Shown: in pieces, positions 54,679 to 63,338 of the stretch
Position numbering within the stretch: position 1 is the stretch's first letter
Layout of the letters: each line of letters begins with the position of its first letter
Origin: Devosia sp. Root413D1
Lineage (GTDB): Bacteria > Pseudomonadota > Alphaproteobacteria > Rhizobiales > Devosiaceae
Direction: 5' to 3'
DNA length: 64,000 nucleotides
Assembly (NCBI RefSeq): GCF_001425235.1
Contig: NZ_LMEA01000001.1
Coordinates: 409,855 to 473,854 of the forward strand
Notes under the pieces: generated by a model
The model's database searches: none
Seen by the model: only the letters and a program-made list of their open reading frames with translations
What the model was told of the DNA's origin: nothing
Translations under genes and position numbers: made by a program

Positions 54679-55350
54679 CTAACTTGGCATCATGTAGCCG
54701 ACGCCACGCACCGTCTGGATCAGCGACGGTGTGCCCTCGGTATCGATCTTGGCCCTGAGATAGCGGACATAGACGTCGACGATCTTGGTGCCCGGATCGT
54801 AGCCATATTCCCAGACGCTGTTCAGCAGCCGTTGCCGGCTGACCACCTTGTCCGGGTTGCTCATCAGGTAGCGCAGCAGGTCGAACTCGCGCACCGTAAG
54901 GCTGATCGGCTCGCCGTCGCGGCTGACGCGGCGCGACTGCGGGTCGAGCGTCAGCGGCCCGATGGCGAGCTGGCTCTCATGGTCGATCTCGCTGCGGCGA
55001 CGGCGCAGGGCGACGAGACGGGCCAGCAGTTCGTCGAAGGCGAAGGGCTTGGTCAGATAGTCGTCGGCCCCGCCCTTCAGCCCTTCGATCTTGTCCTGGA
55101 GGCTGTCCTTGGCGGTGAGCATCAGGATCATTGCCGGCCGGCGCTCTTCGCGCAGCAATCGGGTGATCTCCAGCCCATCGACATAGGGCAGCATGCGATC
55201 GAGGATGATCAGCTCGAAATCGTCCTGCCGGGCCCGCTCCAGCCCGTCGCGGCCATCATTCTCAACGCTGACCTGATAGCCCTCGGCCGCCAGCCCGCGC
55301 TCGAGGAACGAGGCGATGCGCCGATCGTCCTCGACCACCAGAACCTTCAT
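54679..55350 (-). CDS. OmpR/PhoB-family response regulator
   Basis: A 223-residue regulator. The receiver domain has the acidic pair VVEDDRR, the phosphoacceptor Asp in LIILDRMLPYVDGLE and the conserved Lys in DYLTKPFAFDEL. The winged-helix effector domain spans about residues 125-220 (LTVREFDLLRYLMSNPDKVVSRQRLL, then VRYLRAKIDTEG...TVRGVGYMM). Its start overlaps the sensor kinase stop by 4 nt. Target genes are unknown. Confidence 0.95.
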   Translation of the reverse strand: MKVLVVEDDRRIASFLERGLAAEGYQVSVENDGRDGLERARQDDFELIILDRMLPYVDGLEITRLLREERRPAMILMLTAKDSLQDKIEGLKGGADDYLTKPFAFDELLARLVALRRRRSEIDHESQLAIGPLTLDPQSRRVSRDGEPISLTVREFDLLRYLMSNPDKVVSRQRLLNSVWEYGYDPGTKIVDVYVRYLRAKIDTEGTPSLIQTVRGVGYMMPS

Positions 55351-56780
55351 CGTGCCCCTCCTTTCGCCAGCGGCAATTCGACTGTGAGCACCGCGCCGCC
55401 ATCAGCGCCATTGTCGAGCCGGATGCTGCCGCCGTGACGCTCGACGATATCCTTGGCGATGGCGAGGCCGATCCCCAGCCCCTGGGTCTCGAGGTCGCCC
55501 TCGCCGCGTCCGCGATAGAACCGCTCGAACACCCGCGGCCGGTCCTCATCGCTGACGCCTGGCCCCTGGTCGGCAATCGCAACCGTTGCCGTCGCAGCAC
55601 CGCGGCTGCTGCTGATGGCAATACGGCTGCCCGGCGGCGAGTGCTTGACTGCATTGTCGAGCCCGATCATCAGCGCCTGCTTCAGCCGGCGGAAATCCGC
55701 ATCGACATGTGCGCCGTTGTCGCTGAGCTCAGTGATGACGCTGACCTCGCGCGGCTCGGCCAGCACCTGCGCCTCTTCGGCGGCCGCGCCGACGATCTCG
55801 TCGAGCCGGATATCGGTGGGCAGGTGCTGCTGGCTTTCGGCATCGGTGCGGGCGAAGGCGATGAGATCGTCGAGCAGCCCCGACATATCGACCGACTGGC
55901 TGCGGATGCGCTCGAGCGACTGGCGGAGGTCATTGGTCTCCGGCTGGCCGCGCAGCGCCACGTCGGCCTCGCCGCGCAGCACCGTGAGCGGGGTGCGCAG
56001 CTCATGGCTGACATCGGCAAGAAACTGCGTGCGCCTGACATCGACGGCACGCAGCCGCGCATTGGCGTCGCGCAGCTCGCTGGTCCGCGTCTCGATCTCA
56101 GCCTCGAGCCGCTCGCCGGAGCGACGGACTGCGCGGTAGAGCAGCACGCCCAGGAGACTCAGCACCGCCAGTGACAGCAGCGCCAGGATCCCGGCGACGA
56201 CGAGGATGGTGCCCTGTGTCTGCTGCACCTGCTTCAGTTCTGCCGCCACTTCGTTGCGCTCTTCGGCCAGCGCCCGGTCGATCAGCGGCTGCAGCTCGTT
56301 GGCGAGGCGGAAGGCGACGTCGCGACCATAGAGCTGGGTGGCCTCGTCCGCCTTGCCGTCGCGCGCCGCCGCCAGCGCCCGCGTCGCCGAGGCATCGATG
56401 GCGTGGTAAAGCTCGATCATCCGCCTGACGTCCTCGAGCTGCTCGAGCTCGGGTACCACTTCGGCGATGCCGCCCAGCGTCGTCAGCTCGTCGCGGGTGG
56501 CGCGGCTGAGCCGGGCGAAGGTGCGTTCCATATCGATGCGCGCCGTCTGTACCGCCGGCATCTCGGCGCGGCCGAGCAGCAGCACGCTCGCCACCTGCCT
56601 GGCATAGGCATTGGCGCGACCGTCGAGCTCGGCGATCACCTCGAAGCGCCGGTGCACCGCATCGATCCGCTGCACGAAATGATCGGCGAGCCACAGCCCA
56701 TAGGCCATCACCCCGGTCATCGCGACGATCGACACGAGGCTTGCCAGCGCCAGTCCCACAATGCGCCAGCGCACCGTCAC
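55347..56780 (-). CDS. Sensor histidine kinase
   Basis: A 477-residue kinase starting at GTG 56780, with GGAGG 9 nt upstream; the frame opens further upstream into a hairpin repeat, so longer starts are rejected. TM helices at about 6-28 and 191-216 flank a mostly helical periplasmic sensor of about 160 residues. The H box FLADVSHELRTPLT has the phosphorylated His260. N box LDNAVKHS, and G boxes DQGPGVSDED and GLGIGLAIAKDI complete the ATPase. It is upstream of and overlaps its response regulator gene. Confidence 0.93.
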   Translation of the reverse strand: MTVRWRIVGLALASLVSIVAMTGVMAYGLWLADHFVQRIDAVHRRFEVIAELDGRANAYARQVASVLLLGRAEMPAVQTARIDMERTFARLSRATRDELTTLGGIAEVVPELEQLEDVRRMIELYHAIDASATRALAAARDGKADEATQLYGRDVAFRLANELQPLIDRALAEERNEVAAELKQVQQTQGTILVVAGILALLSLAVLSLLGVLLYRAVRRSGERLEAEIETRTSELRDANARLRAVDVRRTQFLADVSHELRTPLTVLRGEADVALRGQPETNDLRQSLERIRSQSVDMSGLLDDLIAFARTDAESQQHLPTDIRLDEIVGAAAEEAQVLAEPREVSVITELSDNGAHVDADFRRLKQALMIGLDNAVKHSPPGSRIAISSSRGAATATVAIADQGPGVSDEDRPRVFERFYRGRGEGDLETQGLGIGLAIAKDIVERHGGSIRLDNGADGGAVLTVELPLAKGGAR

Positions 56781-56897
56781 CCGATCATGCCTCCAATAGC
56801 AGTGCGCTATGTCTAGTGTGCGGGGGGCGCTGATGAAAGGGCGCGGCCGCAATGCTGCGCATTGGTCGCGGGGGGATGGGCGATGTGCCGGCAGTGC

Positions 56898-56996
56898 TCC
56901 CCTCCCCCTTGAGGGGAGGGGTTGGGGGTGGGGGTCCATCGGTGATCACCGCACCACCCCCTCCCTCATTACCTCCCCTCAAGGGGGAGGGAGGCG
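56898..56996. repeat. Dispersed hairpin repeat, family B copy 5
   Basis: CTCCCCTTGAGGGGAGGGG...GGTGGGGGT and CCACCCCCTCCCTCATTACC...CCCCTCAAGGGGGAGGGAGG, here with the halves in reversed order. It lies in the 270-nt gap between the sensor kinase start and the aldo/keto reductase 3' end. Confidence 0.75.
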
Positions 56997-57050
56997 ATCG
57001 CTTCATCGCCCCGGGTAGAGGGGCGGAGCCTTGGCCCCGCCCGTCAGATC

Positions 57051-58040
57051 TCAGAACCGCCGCGGTGCTTCCGGCGCGTTGCCCATGATCGCTTCGATCC
57101 TGGCCAGCACGTCCGGCGTCATCTTCGACTTCGAGTCGAGCGCCTTCAGGTTGTCCTTGAGCTGGCTGAGTTTCGAGGCGCCGAGGATCACCGTCGAGAC
57201 GTTCGGGTTGGCGTTGCACCAGAGCAGCGCCAGGTGGTGGATGGGAAGGCCCACCTCGTCGGCGAGCTTGGCCAGCTGTTTCACCTTCGCCAGTTCGTCG
57301 CGGCCCTTGTCGCTGTCGAGCCGCGCCTTCAGCCACTCGTAGCCGGGGAGGTTCATGCGGCTGTCGGCGGGGATGCCGTCATTATACTTGCCGGTCAAAA
57401 TGCCCGAGGCGAGCGGCGACCAGATCGTCGTCCCGAGCCCGAACAGGCTGTAGAGCGGCAGGAACTCGGCTTCGACCTTTTCGCGGCGGAACAGGTTGTA
57501 TTCCGGCTGTTCCATCGTCGGCGGCGTCAGGTGCTCCTGGCGGGCCACGGCGTAGGCTTCGGTGAGCTGCTGCGCCGACCATTCCGAGGTGCCCCAGTAC
57601 AGCACCTTGCCCTGGGTGATGAGGTTGTGCATCGCCCGCACCGTCTCTTCGATCGGCGTATCGATATCCGGGCGATGGCAGAAATAGAGGTCGAGATAGT
57701 CGACCTGCAGGCGCTTCAGCGCGGCATGGGCGGCGTCAGTGACGTGCTTGGCCGAAAGCCCTTTCTGCGTCGGCTTCGCGCCGCCCCAGAACACTTTCGA
57801 CGACACCGCATAGCTGTCGCGGCTCCAGTTCAGCGCTTTCAGCGCCTCGCCCATGACGATCTCGGCATTGCCCTGCTCGTAGCCTTCGGCATTATCGAAA
57901 AAGTTGATGCCGTTGTCGTAGGCGTAACCCATGATCGAAGCTGCGGCGTCTTCGCCGACCTGCTTGCCAAAGGTCACCCAGGCGCCAAAAGAAAATTCAC
58001 TGACCCGCAGGCCAGCCTTGCCGAGGCGGCGGTATTCCAT
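57051..58040 (-). CDS. Aldo/keto reductase (Kv-beta-type subfamily)
   Basis: A 329-residue NADPH-dependent TIM-barrel reductase. The catalytic tetrad is Asp and Tyr in NFFDNAEGYEQG, Lys in AVSSKVFWGG and His in LYFCHRPDIDTP. Cofactor-binding segments SSTVILGAS-like (VSTVILGASKLSQL) and WSPLASGILTGKY are typical of the voltage-gated potassium-channel beta-like group. The substrate is unknown. Confidence 0.93.
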   Translation of the reverse strand: MEYRRLGKAGLRVSEFSFGAWVTFGKQVGEDAAASIMGYAYDNGINFFDNAEGYEQGNAEIVMGEALKALNWSRDSYAVSSKVFWGGAKPTQKGLSAKHVTDAAHAALKRLQVDYLDLYFCHRPDIDTPIEETVRAMHNLITQGKVLYWGTSEWSAQQLTEAYAVARQEHLTPPTMEQPEYNLFRREKVEAEFLPLYSLFGLGTTIWSPLASGILTGKYNDGIPADSRMNLPGYEWLKARLDSDKGRDELAKVKQLAKLADEVGLPIHHLALLWCNANPNVSTVILGASKLSQLKDNLKALDSKSKMTPDVLARIEAIMGNAPEAPRRF

Positions 58041-58177
58041 GTGTCGATGTCCGTGGTTGGGGAGTCGGGGAAGGAGGCCGGCAAACTATCGTCGGTTGGC
58101 GATGGATACAACCGGGGCATGACAGTTTATTGATAATCGGCGTCGCGCCACAACCAACCCCTGCCGTTCCCACCTGG

Positions 58178-58373
58178 GTCATCCCCGCGAACGCGGGGAC
58201 CTCCGTTTGCGATCGTGCAACGGCCAAGAAAACAGAGGTTCCCGCTTTCGCGGGAATGACCCGGTGGGTGGGGCACGACCCCAACTTAGCGCGTATGCGC
58301 GAAGGCGGGGACCCAGCGCGATCCCTCAACCTCCACCTGCATCCCACCAGGTTCCCGCCTTCGCAGGAATGAC
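58178..58373. repeat. GTCATCCC-type palindromic repeats, family C copies 2 and 3
   Basis: Copy 2 (58178-58260) has arms GTCATCCCCGCGAACGCGGG and CCCGCTTTCGCGGGAATGAC. A degenerate copy 3 (58289-58373) pairs GCGCGAAGGCGGGGACC with GGTTCCCGCCTTCGCAGG and ends GAATGAC. They occupy most of the 425-nt gap 58041-58465; the rest is a promoter/operator zone at 58409-58452. Confidence 0.8.
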
Positions 58374-58408
58374 ACCCAGTTGGGATCTGCGATGCCATCA
58401 CTAAAGCG

Positions 58409-58452
58409 TTGACTTAAGCATTGTGCTCGATTACTTAAGTCATACCTTAAGT
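58409..58452 (+). promoter_or_regulatory. CTTAAG-repeat operator region of the MFS exporter
   Basis: The 6-nt palindrome CTTAAG occurs at 58413-58418, 58434-58439 and 58446-58451, with centres 21 and 12 nt apart. A -35-like TTGACT (58409-58414) overlaps the first site. The spacing on one face of the helix and the location just before the gene suggest binding by a dimeric repressor of MarR or TetR type, not encoded nearby. Confidence 0.55.
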
Positions 58453-58465
58453 GAAAGGAGCCGCC

Positions 58466-60040
58466 ATGTCAGCCCCGAACTCCCGCGCCACGGCCCGCGA
58501 ATGGACCGGTCTTGCCGTCCTCGCCCTGCCGACGCTGCTGATTTCCATCGACGTCTCGGTCATTCTGCTCGCCCTCCCCAGGATCAGCGAAACGCTCGGC
58601 GCCGACAGCGCCCAGCAGCTCTGGATCATGGATATCTACGGCTTCCTGCTCGCCGGCTTCCTCATCACCATGGGCACCATCGGCGATCGCATCGGGCGGC
58701 GGAAGCTCTTGATGATCGGCGGCGCCGCCTTCGCCGCCGCTTCGGTGCTGGCCGCCTTCTCCACCTCGGCGACGATGCTGATTGCGGCGCGCGGCCTGCT
58801 CGGTATTGCCGGCGCGACGCTCTCGCCCTCGATCCTGGCGCTCATCACCAACATGTTCCACGACGAACGGCAGCGCGGCTTCGCCATCTCGATCTGGCTC
58901 ACCTGCTTCATGGGCGGCATGCTGCTCGGCCCGCTGGTCGGCGGCGTCATGCTCGAGCATTTCTGGTGGGGCGCTCCGTTCCTGCTCGGCGTGCCGGTGA
59001 TGCTGCTGCTGCTCGTCACCGCCCCGGCGCTCTTGCCCGAATACAAGGCGCCGCAGGCCGGCCGGCTCGACCTGGTGAGCGTGGTGCTGTCGCTCGGCGC
59101 CATCCTGCCCATGGTCTATGGGTTGAAGGAACTGGCCAAGGGCGATGTGTCGCTTGCCCCGTTCGGCGCCATGGCTTTCGGGCTGCTGCTGGCCATCGTC
59201 TTTATCCGTCGCCAGGTGACGCTGGCCCATCCGCTGGTCGATCTGAAGCTGTTCAGGAACGGCGCCTTCACTGCGGTGATCGGGGCGATGTTCCTGATCA
59301 CCGTCACCGGCGCCATCATGGTGCTGACGGCGCAGTATTTTCAGCTCGTTGCCGGTCTTACCCCGCTTTGGGCCGGGCTCTGCGGCCTGCCGGCGATCCT
59401 GTTGATGATCGTCGCCTTCATGCTGGCGCCCAGGCTGGCGCAGACCATTCGCCCCGGCCTGCTCATCGCCTCCGGCATGGGCGTCGCCATTATCGGCCTG
59501 CTGATCGTGGTGTTCCTCATCCAGAGTTACGGCGTGCCCGCGGTGATCGTCGGCTTCGCCCTGTTCAATTTGGGCTGCGCGCCGATGGTGACGCTCGGCA
59601 CCGGCATCATGATGGGCTTTGTCGCGCCGGAACGGGCCGGTGCGGCCGCCGCCCTGCAGGAGACCTCGTCCGAGTTCGGCTTCTCGCTCGGCATCGCCGC
59701 GCTCGGCAGCCTCGGCACCCTGGTCTATCGCAGCCTGCTGAGCGGCAACCTGCCGGCCGGGCTGACCGAGGCGCAGACGCATCTCGCCACCGAAACGCTG
59801 GCCGGCGCGGCTGGTGTCGCTGCCAGCCTCCCCGACGGCGCGCCGTTGCTCGCCGCCGCCAGTGCTGCCTTCACCGCGGCGCTGCAGCTGGTGGCGACGG
59901 TGGAGGCCGGCGTGCTGCTGCTGATCGCCATTGTCGCCCTTACCGCTTTGCGCGGTGTCAAACCCCTGGGCGCCGGAGCCGGCGCCCACCCCACTCCGCC
60001 TGAGGCGGATAGCAAAGACCGTCTGGCTGCTGCCCAGTGA
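58466..60040 (+). CDS. MFS multidrug exporter, DHA2 (14-span) family
   Basis: A 524-residue transporter from ATG 58466, with AAAGGAG 5 nt upstream. About 14 hydrophobic spans are visible. The opening LALPTLLISIDVSVILLALPRI and the loop GDRIGRRKLLMIGGAAF correspond to DHA2 motifs D1 and A, and GPLVGGVMLEHFWWGAPFL to motif C. This group includes QacA/SmvA-like exporters of cationic drugs and biocides. The CTTAAG operators upstream suggest inducible expression. Confidence 0.9.
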   Translation: MSAPNSRATAREWTGLAVLALPTLLISIDVSVILLALPRISETLGADSAQQLWIMDIYGFLLAGFLITMGTIGDRIGRRKLLMIGGAAFAAASVLAAFSTSATMLIAARGLLGIAGATLSPSILALITNMFHDERQRGFAISIWLTCFMGGMLLGPLVGGVMLEHFWWGAPFLLGVPVMLLLLVTAPALLPEYKAPQAGRLDLVSVVLSLGAILPMVYGLKELAKGDVSLAPFGAMAFGLLLAIVFIRRQVTLAHPLVDLKLFRNGAFTAVIGAMFLITVTGAIMVLTAQYFQLVAGLTPLWAGLCGLPAILLMIVAFMLAPRLAQTIRPGLLIASGMGVAIIGLLIVVFLIQSYGVPAVIVGFALFNLGCAPMVTLGTGIMMGFVAPERAGAAAALQETSSEFGFSLGIAALGSLGTLVYRSLLSGNLPAGLTEAQTHLATETLAGAAGVAASLPDGAPLLAAASAAFTAALQLVATVEAGVLLLIAIVALTALRGVKPLGAGAGAHPTPPEADSKDRLAAAQ

Positions 60041-60163
60041 CGGTCCGGCCGGCGGTGGGACAAGCGCTGGGTACGTGAACCCCGCCGCCGGCTATCTCAC
60101 GCTACGATGGGCTGCCTTGTTCGGGCCGCCCATTACCGCCAAGCTGGGCCAAAGGAGTTCAGC

Positions 60164-61135
60164 ATGCGGTTCATCATCTACGGCGTCGGCGCCATCGGCG
60201 GCACCTTCGCGGCGTCCCTCGCCAGCGCCGGCCACGATGTGGTCGGCATCGCCCGCGGCGATATGCTGGCGGCAATCCGGAACAATGGCGGGCTGCTGTT
60301 CCGCACCACCACGACTGCGCAGCTGGTGAACTTCCCGGTGGTCGGCGCGCCTGGCGAGCTCGAATTCCGGCCTGACGACGTCATCTTCCTCACCATGAAG
60401 GGGCAGCACACCGCTCCTGCGCTCGAGGAATTGCGGGCCGCCGGCGTCAGTACCCAGGCGGTGGTCTGCGCCCAGAACGGCGTCAACAACGAACGGCTGG
60501 CGCTGCGGTTGTTTCCCAATGTCTACGCCATGACGGTGATGCTGCCGGCCGATTACGTGACGCCGGGCGAAGTGATCTGCTACGGCACGCCCAAGCGTGG
60601 GCTCATCGACCTCGGCCGCTATCCTCATGGGCTCGACGACAACGTCGCGGCGATCGCCACTGCCTTCGACAGCGCCGGCTTTGCTGCCTTTCCGCTCGAG
60701 CAGGTGATGCGCTCCAAATACGGCAAGCTGCGCGACAATCTCGGCAATGTGGTCGAGGCGGCGCTCGGCCACGGGAGCCGCTCCGGCCCGCTGCTGGATG
60801 CGATCCAGGCCGAGGCCGAAGCGGTCTATGCCGCCGCCGGCATCGACTGGGTGGCGGTCGGCAATGCCGATCCGCGCCGCAAGGGCCTGATGGAAATGGG
60901 CGCCGTCGCCGGCGTCACCCGCACCGGCGGCTCCTCGATCCAGAGCCTCAAACGCGGCGCCGGCACCATCGAAACCGATTACCTCAATGGCGAGATCGTG
61001 TTGCTCGGCCGGTTGTACGGGGTGCCGACCCCGCTCAACGCCGGGCTGGTCACGATCGGCCACGAGCTGGTGGCGAAGGGGGCCAAGCCGGGCAGCATGA
61101 GCGAGGCGGAGCTGCGGGCGCGGTTGGGGCTTTAG
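60164..61135 (+). CDS. Ketopantoate-reductase-like (PanE/ApbA family) oxidoreductase
   Basis: A 323-residue NADPH-dependent reductase from ATG 60164, with AAAGGAG upstream. The N-terminal Rossmann motif YGVGAIGGTFAASLASAGH, the MKGQHT loop and the AQNGVNNE segment are typical. The C-terminal domain has GTIETDYLNGEIVLLGR, which carries conserved substrate-binding residues. Several paralogues usually exist, so it may not be the pathway's ketopantoate reductase. Confidence 0.85.
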   Translation: MRFIIYGVGAIGGTFAASLASAGHDVVGIARGDMLAAIRNNGGLLFRTTTTAQLVNFPVVGAPGELEFRPDDVIFLTMKGQHTAPALEELRAAGVSTQAVVCAQNGVNNERLALRLFPNVYAMTVMLPADYVTPGEVICYGTPKRGLIDLGRYPHGLDDNVAAIATAFDSAGFAAFPLEQVMRSKYGKLRDNLGNVVEAALGHGSRSGPLLDAIQAEAEAVYAAAGIDWVAVGNADPRRKGLMEMGAVAGVTRTGGSSIQSLKRGAGTIETDYLNGEIVLLGRLYGVPTPLNAGLVTIGHELVAKGAKPGSMSEAELRARLGL

Positions 61136-61178
61136 TCACGATTGGAGCTTTGGGCGCCTCAAACTCGATCTATCGCTT

Positions 61179-61320
61179 CCCTCCCCTCAAGGGGCAGGGC
61201 TATCGCATATGGGGCACTGACAGTAGTTGGGTGGCCTTCTCCCACAAGGGGAGAAGGCACTCACACAACGGCCGGTGGCTTTCCATATGCGATAGCCATG
61301 CCTCAAGGGCGAGGGGAGGG
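61179..61320. repeat. Long composite hairpin, family B copy 6
   Basis: Arms CCCTCCCCTCAAGGGGCAGG-GCTATCGCATATGG (61179-61212) and CCATATGCGATAGC-CATGCC...GAGGGGAGGG (61283-61320) enclose an inner stem CCTTCTCCC-ACAAG-GGGAGAAGG (61235-61257). It lies between the PanE-like gene and the convergent dehydrogenase gene. Confidence 0.75.
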
Positions 61321-61342
61321 CGCGGCCGGTGGTCGAGTCCCC

Positions 61343-62470
61343 CTAGAACAACACCACGCTGCGGATGCTTTCGCCGTGGTGCATCAGCTCGAACCCCTGG
61401 TTGATGTCCTCGAGCCTGAGCGTGTGGGTGATCATCGGGTCGATCTCGAGCTTGCCGCTCATGTACCAGTCGACGATTTTCGGCACGTCGGTACGCCCCC
61501 TCGCCCCGCCGAAGGCGGTACCCATCCAGGTGCGGCCGGTGACCAGCTGGAACGGACGGGTGGAGATCTCCTGGCCGGCGCCGGCCACCCCGATCACCAC
61601 CGATTTGCCCCAGCCGCGGTGGCTCGCTTCCAGCGCCTGCCGCATCACCGTGGTGTTGCCGGTGCAATCGAAGGTGTAGTCGGCGCCGCCGATCTGGTCG
61701 GCTCCGCGCTTGGTGAGGTTGACCAGGTGCGGGACGATGTCGCCCTCGATTTCCTTGGGGTTGACGAAGTGCGTCATGCCGAAGCGCTCGCCCCAGGCGC
61801 GCTTGTCGTTATTGATGTCGACGCCGATGATCATGTCGGCGCCGGCAAGCTTCAGCCCCTGCACCACGTTGAGCCCGATACCGCCCAGCCCGAACACCAC
61901 GGCGGTGGCGCCGGCCTCGACCTTGGCGGTATTGAGCACCGCGCCGACCCCGGTGGTGACGCCGCAGCCGATATAGAACACCTTGTCGAACGGTGCCCTG
62001 GGATCGATCTTCGCCAGCGCGATCTCGGGCAGCACGGTGTGGTTCGAAAAAGTCGAGCAGCCCATATAGTGGTAGATGGTCTCGCCCTTGTAGGAAAAGC
62101 GCGAGGTGCCGTCCGGCATCAGCCCCTTGCCCTGGGTGGCGCGGATCGCCGTGCAGAGGTTGGTCTTGCGGCTCAGACAGCTCGGGCACTCCCGGCATTC
62201 GGGCGTATAGAGCGGGATCACGTGGTCGCCCGGCTTGAGGCTGGTGACCCCGGCGCCGACCTCCAGCACCACGCCGGCCCCCTCATGGCCGAGGATCGAG
62301 GGGAACAACCCCTCGGGATCGGCGCCCGACAACGTGAACGCATCGGTGTGGCAGATGCCGGTGGCCTTGATCTCGACCAGCACTTCGCCGGCCTTGGGGC
62401 CCTCGAGATCGAGCTCGACGATTTCGAGCGGCTTGCCTGCCGCGAATGCCACTGCCGCCCGTGTCTTCAT
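61343..62470 (-). CDS. frmA: S-(hydroxymethyl)glutathione dehydrogenase / class III alcohol dehydrogenase
   Basis: A 375-residue zinc dehydrogenase that oxidises the glutathione adduct of formaldehyde. The start at 62470 (MKTRAAV) has GGAGCAGGA upstream. Catalytic zinc ligands are in [12 protein letters not shown] and LGHEGAGVV, plus the cysteine in [12 protein letters not shown]. The structural zinc set is [15 protein letters not shown]. The [12 protein letters not shown] Rossmann loop binds NAD. No S-formylglutathione hydrolase is adjacent. Confidence 0.95.
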   Translation of the reverse strand: MKTRAAVAFAAGKPLEIVELDLEGPKAGEVLVEIKATGICHTDAFTLSGADPEGLFPSILGHEGAGVVLEVGAGVTSLKPGDHVIPLYTPECRECPSCLSRKTNLCTAIRATQGKGLMPDGTSRFSYKGETIYHYMGCSTFSNHTVLPEIALAKIDPRAPFDKVFYIGCGVTTGVGAVLNTAKVEAGATAVVFGLGGIGLNVVQGLKLAGADMIIGVDINNDKRAWGERFGMTHFVNPKEIEGDIVPHLVNLTKRGADQIGGADYTFDCTGNTTVMRQALEASHRGWGKSVVIGVAGAGQEISTRPFQLVTGRTWMGTAFGGARGRTDVPKIVDWYMSGKLEIDPMITHTLRLEDINQGFELMHHGESIRSVVLF

Positions 62471-62545
62471 CAGTCCTGCTCCAGCTCGAATCCTGTTGCG
62501 CACCATAGCCGCTCGAGGCGGCAAGCACAGTCCGGACGCATCACC

Positions 62546-62574
62546 TTGCGTCGGAGGGCCATCGGCGCTATATG
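62546..62574 (+). promoter_or_regulatory. Predicted promoter of the rimP-nusA operon
   Basis: TTGCGT (62546-62551), a 17-nt spacer and TATATG (62569-62574) form a reasonable housekeeping promoter. Transcription would start near 62581. Confidence 0.45.
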
Positions 62575-62602
62575 AGCGCCAACAACATCTCTGGCTCTAA
62601 GC

Positions 62603-62643
62603 GAGAGTGGGGTGCCGACCGGGCCCCCGCTCTTTTTGTTTTC
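62603..62643 (+). terminator. Terminator-like hairpin in the rimP leader
   Basis: GAGTGGGG (62605-62612) pairs with CCCCGCTC (62625-62632), with one G-U wobble, and is followed by TTTTTGTTTT. It lies downstream of the predicted promoter and 20 nt before the rimP ATG, where it would act as an attenuator. Confidence 0.55.
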
Positions 62644-62663
62644 TTGGGACCCATCGCAACAGC

Positions 62664-63338
62664 ATGACCTTCGATCTCACCGAAAAGCGCTACATCAAGG
62701 AGACCGGCCTCGAGCAGCGGATCGCCCGCATCGTCGAGCCGGTCGCCAATGATCTCGGCTACAGCCTCGTGCGTGTGAAGATGACGCAGGAGAACGGCCT
62801 GACGCTGCAGATCATGGCCGAAGACGGTAATGGCCGCTTTGCCATCACCGACTGCGAGCGGCTGAGCAAGGACGTCTCGCCGGTGCTCGACGTCGAGGAT
62901 CCGATCGACCGCGAGTATCACCTCGAAGTGTCGTCGCCCGGCATCGACCGGCCGCTGGTCCGCGCCCGCGATTTTGCCGCCTATATCGGCCACGAGGCCA
63001 AGGTCGAACTATCCGACCTGCTCGATGGCCGCCGCCGCTTCCGCGGGCTGATCAAGGCGGTCGATGGCGACCATGTCGTCATCACCCTGCCGGACGTCCC
63101 CAAGGGCACCGATCCGGATTTTCGGCTGCCGCTGACCATGCTGGCTGAAGCCAAGCTGGTGATGACCGACAAGCTGATGAACATGGCGCAGGTCGACCAG
63201 GCAGAATTCCCCATCGACGACGATGAAGACATCGAGACCGTCGAACTCTCGGACGATCCGGAGGCCGATACGGCCGAGGACGCCGACCAGTCAAAATCTG
63301 TATCTGAAAAAGACGCTTCCACTGAGGAGACAAACTAA
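62664..63338 (+). CDS. rimP: RimP, ribosome maturation factor for the 30S subunit
   Basis: A 224-residue protein from ATG 62664. The N-terminal domain contains YSLVRVKMTQENGLTLQIM and the DCERLSKDVSPVLDVEDPI segment; the signature YHLEVSSPGIDRPLVRARDF follows. The C-terminal Sm-like domain covers RFRGLIKAVDGDHVVITL. A highly acidic tail of about 45 residues (DDDEDIETVELSDDPEADT) is longer than in many homologues. It is immediately followed by nusA. Confidence 0.95.
   Translation: MTFDLTEKRYIKETGLEQRIARIVEPVANDLGYSLVRVKMTQENGLTLQIMAEDGNGRFAITDCERLSKDVSPVLDVEDPIDREYHLEVSSPGIDRPLVRARDFAAYIGHEAKVELSDLLDGRRRFRGLIKAVDGDHVVITLPDVPKGTDPDFRLPLTMLAEAKLVMTDKLMNMAQVDQAEFPIDDDEDIETVELSDDPEADTAEDADQSKSVSEKDASTEETN

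Noticed and set aside
56781-56939. Longer N-terminus for the sensor kinase, starting at 56939
   Set aside because: The extra residues are translated from a hairpin repeat, while GTG 56780 has a ribosome binding site and is followed directly by the first membrane helix.
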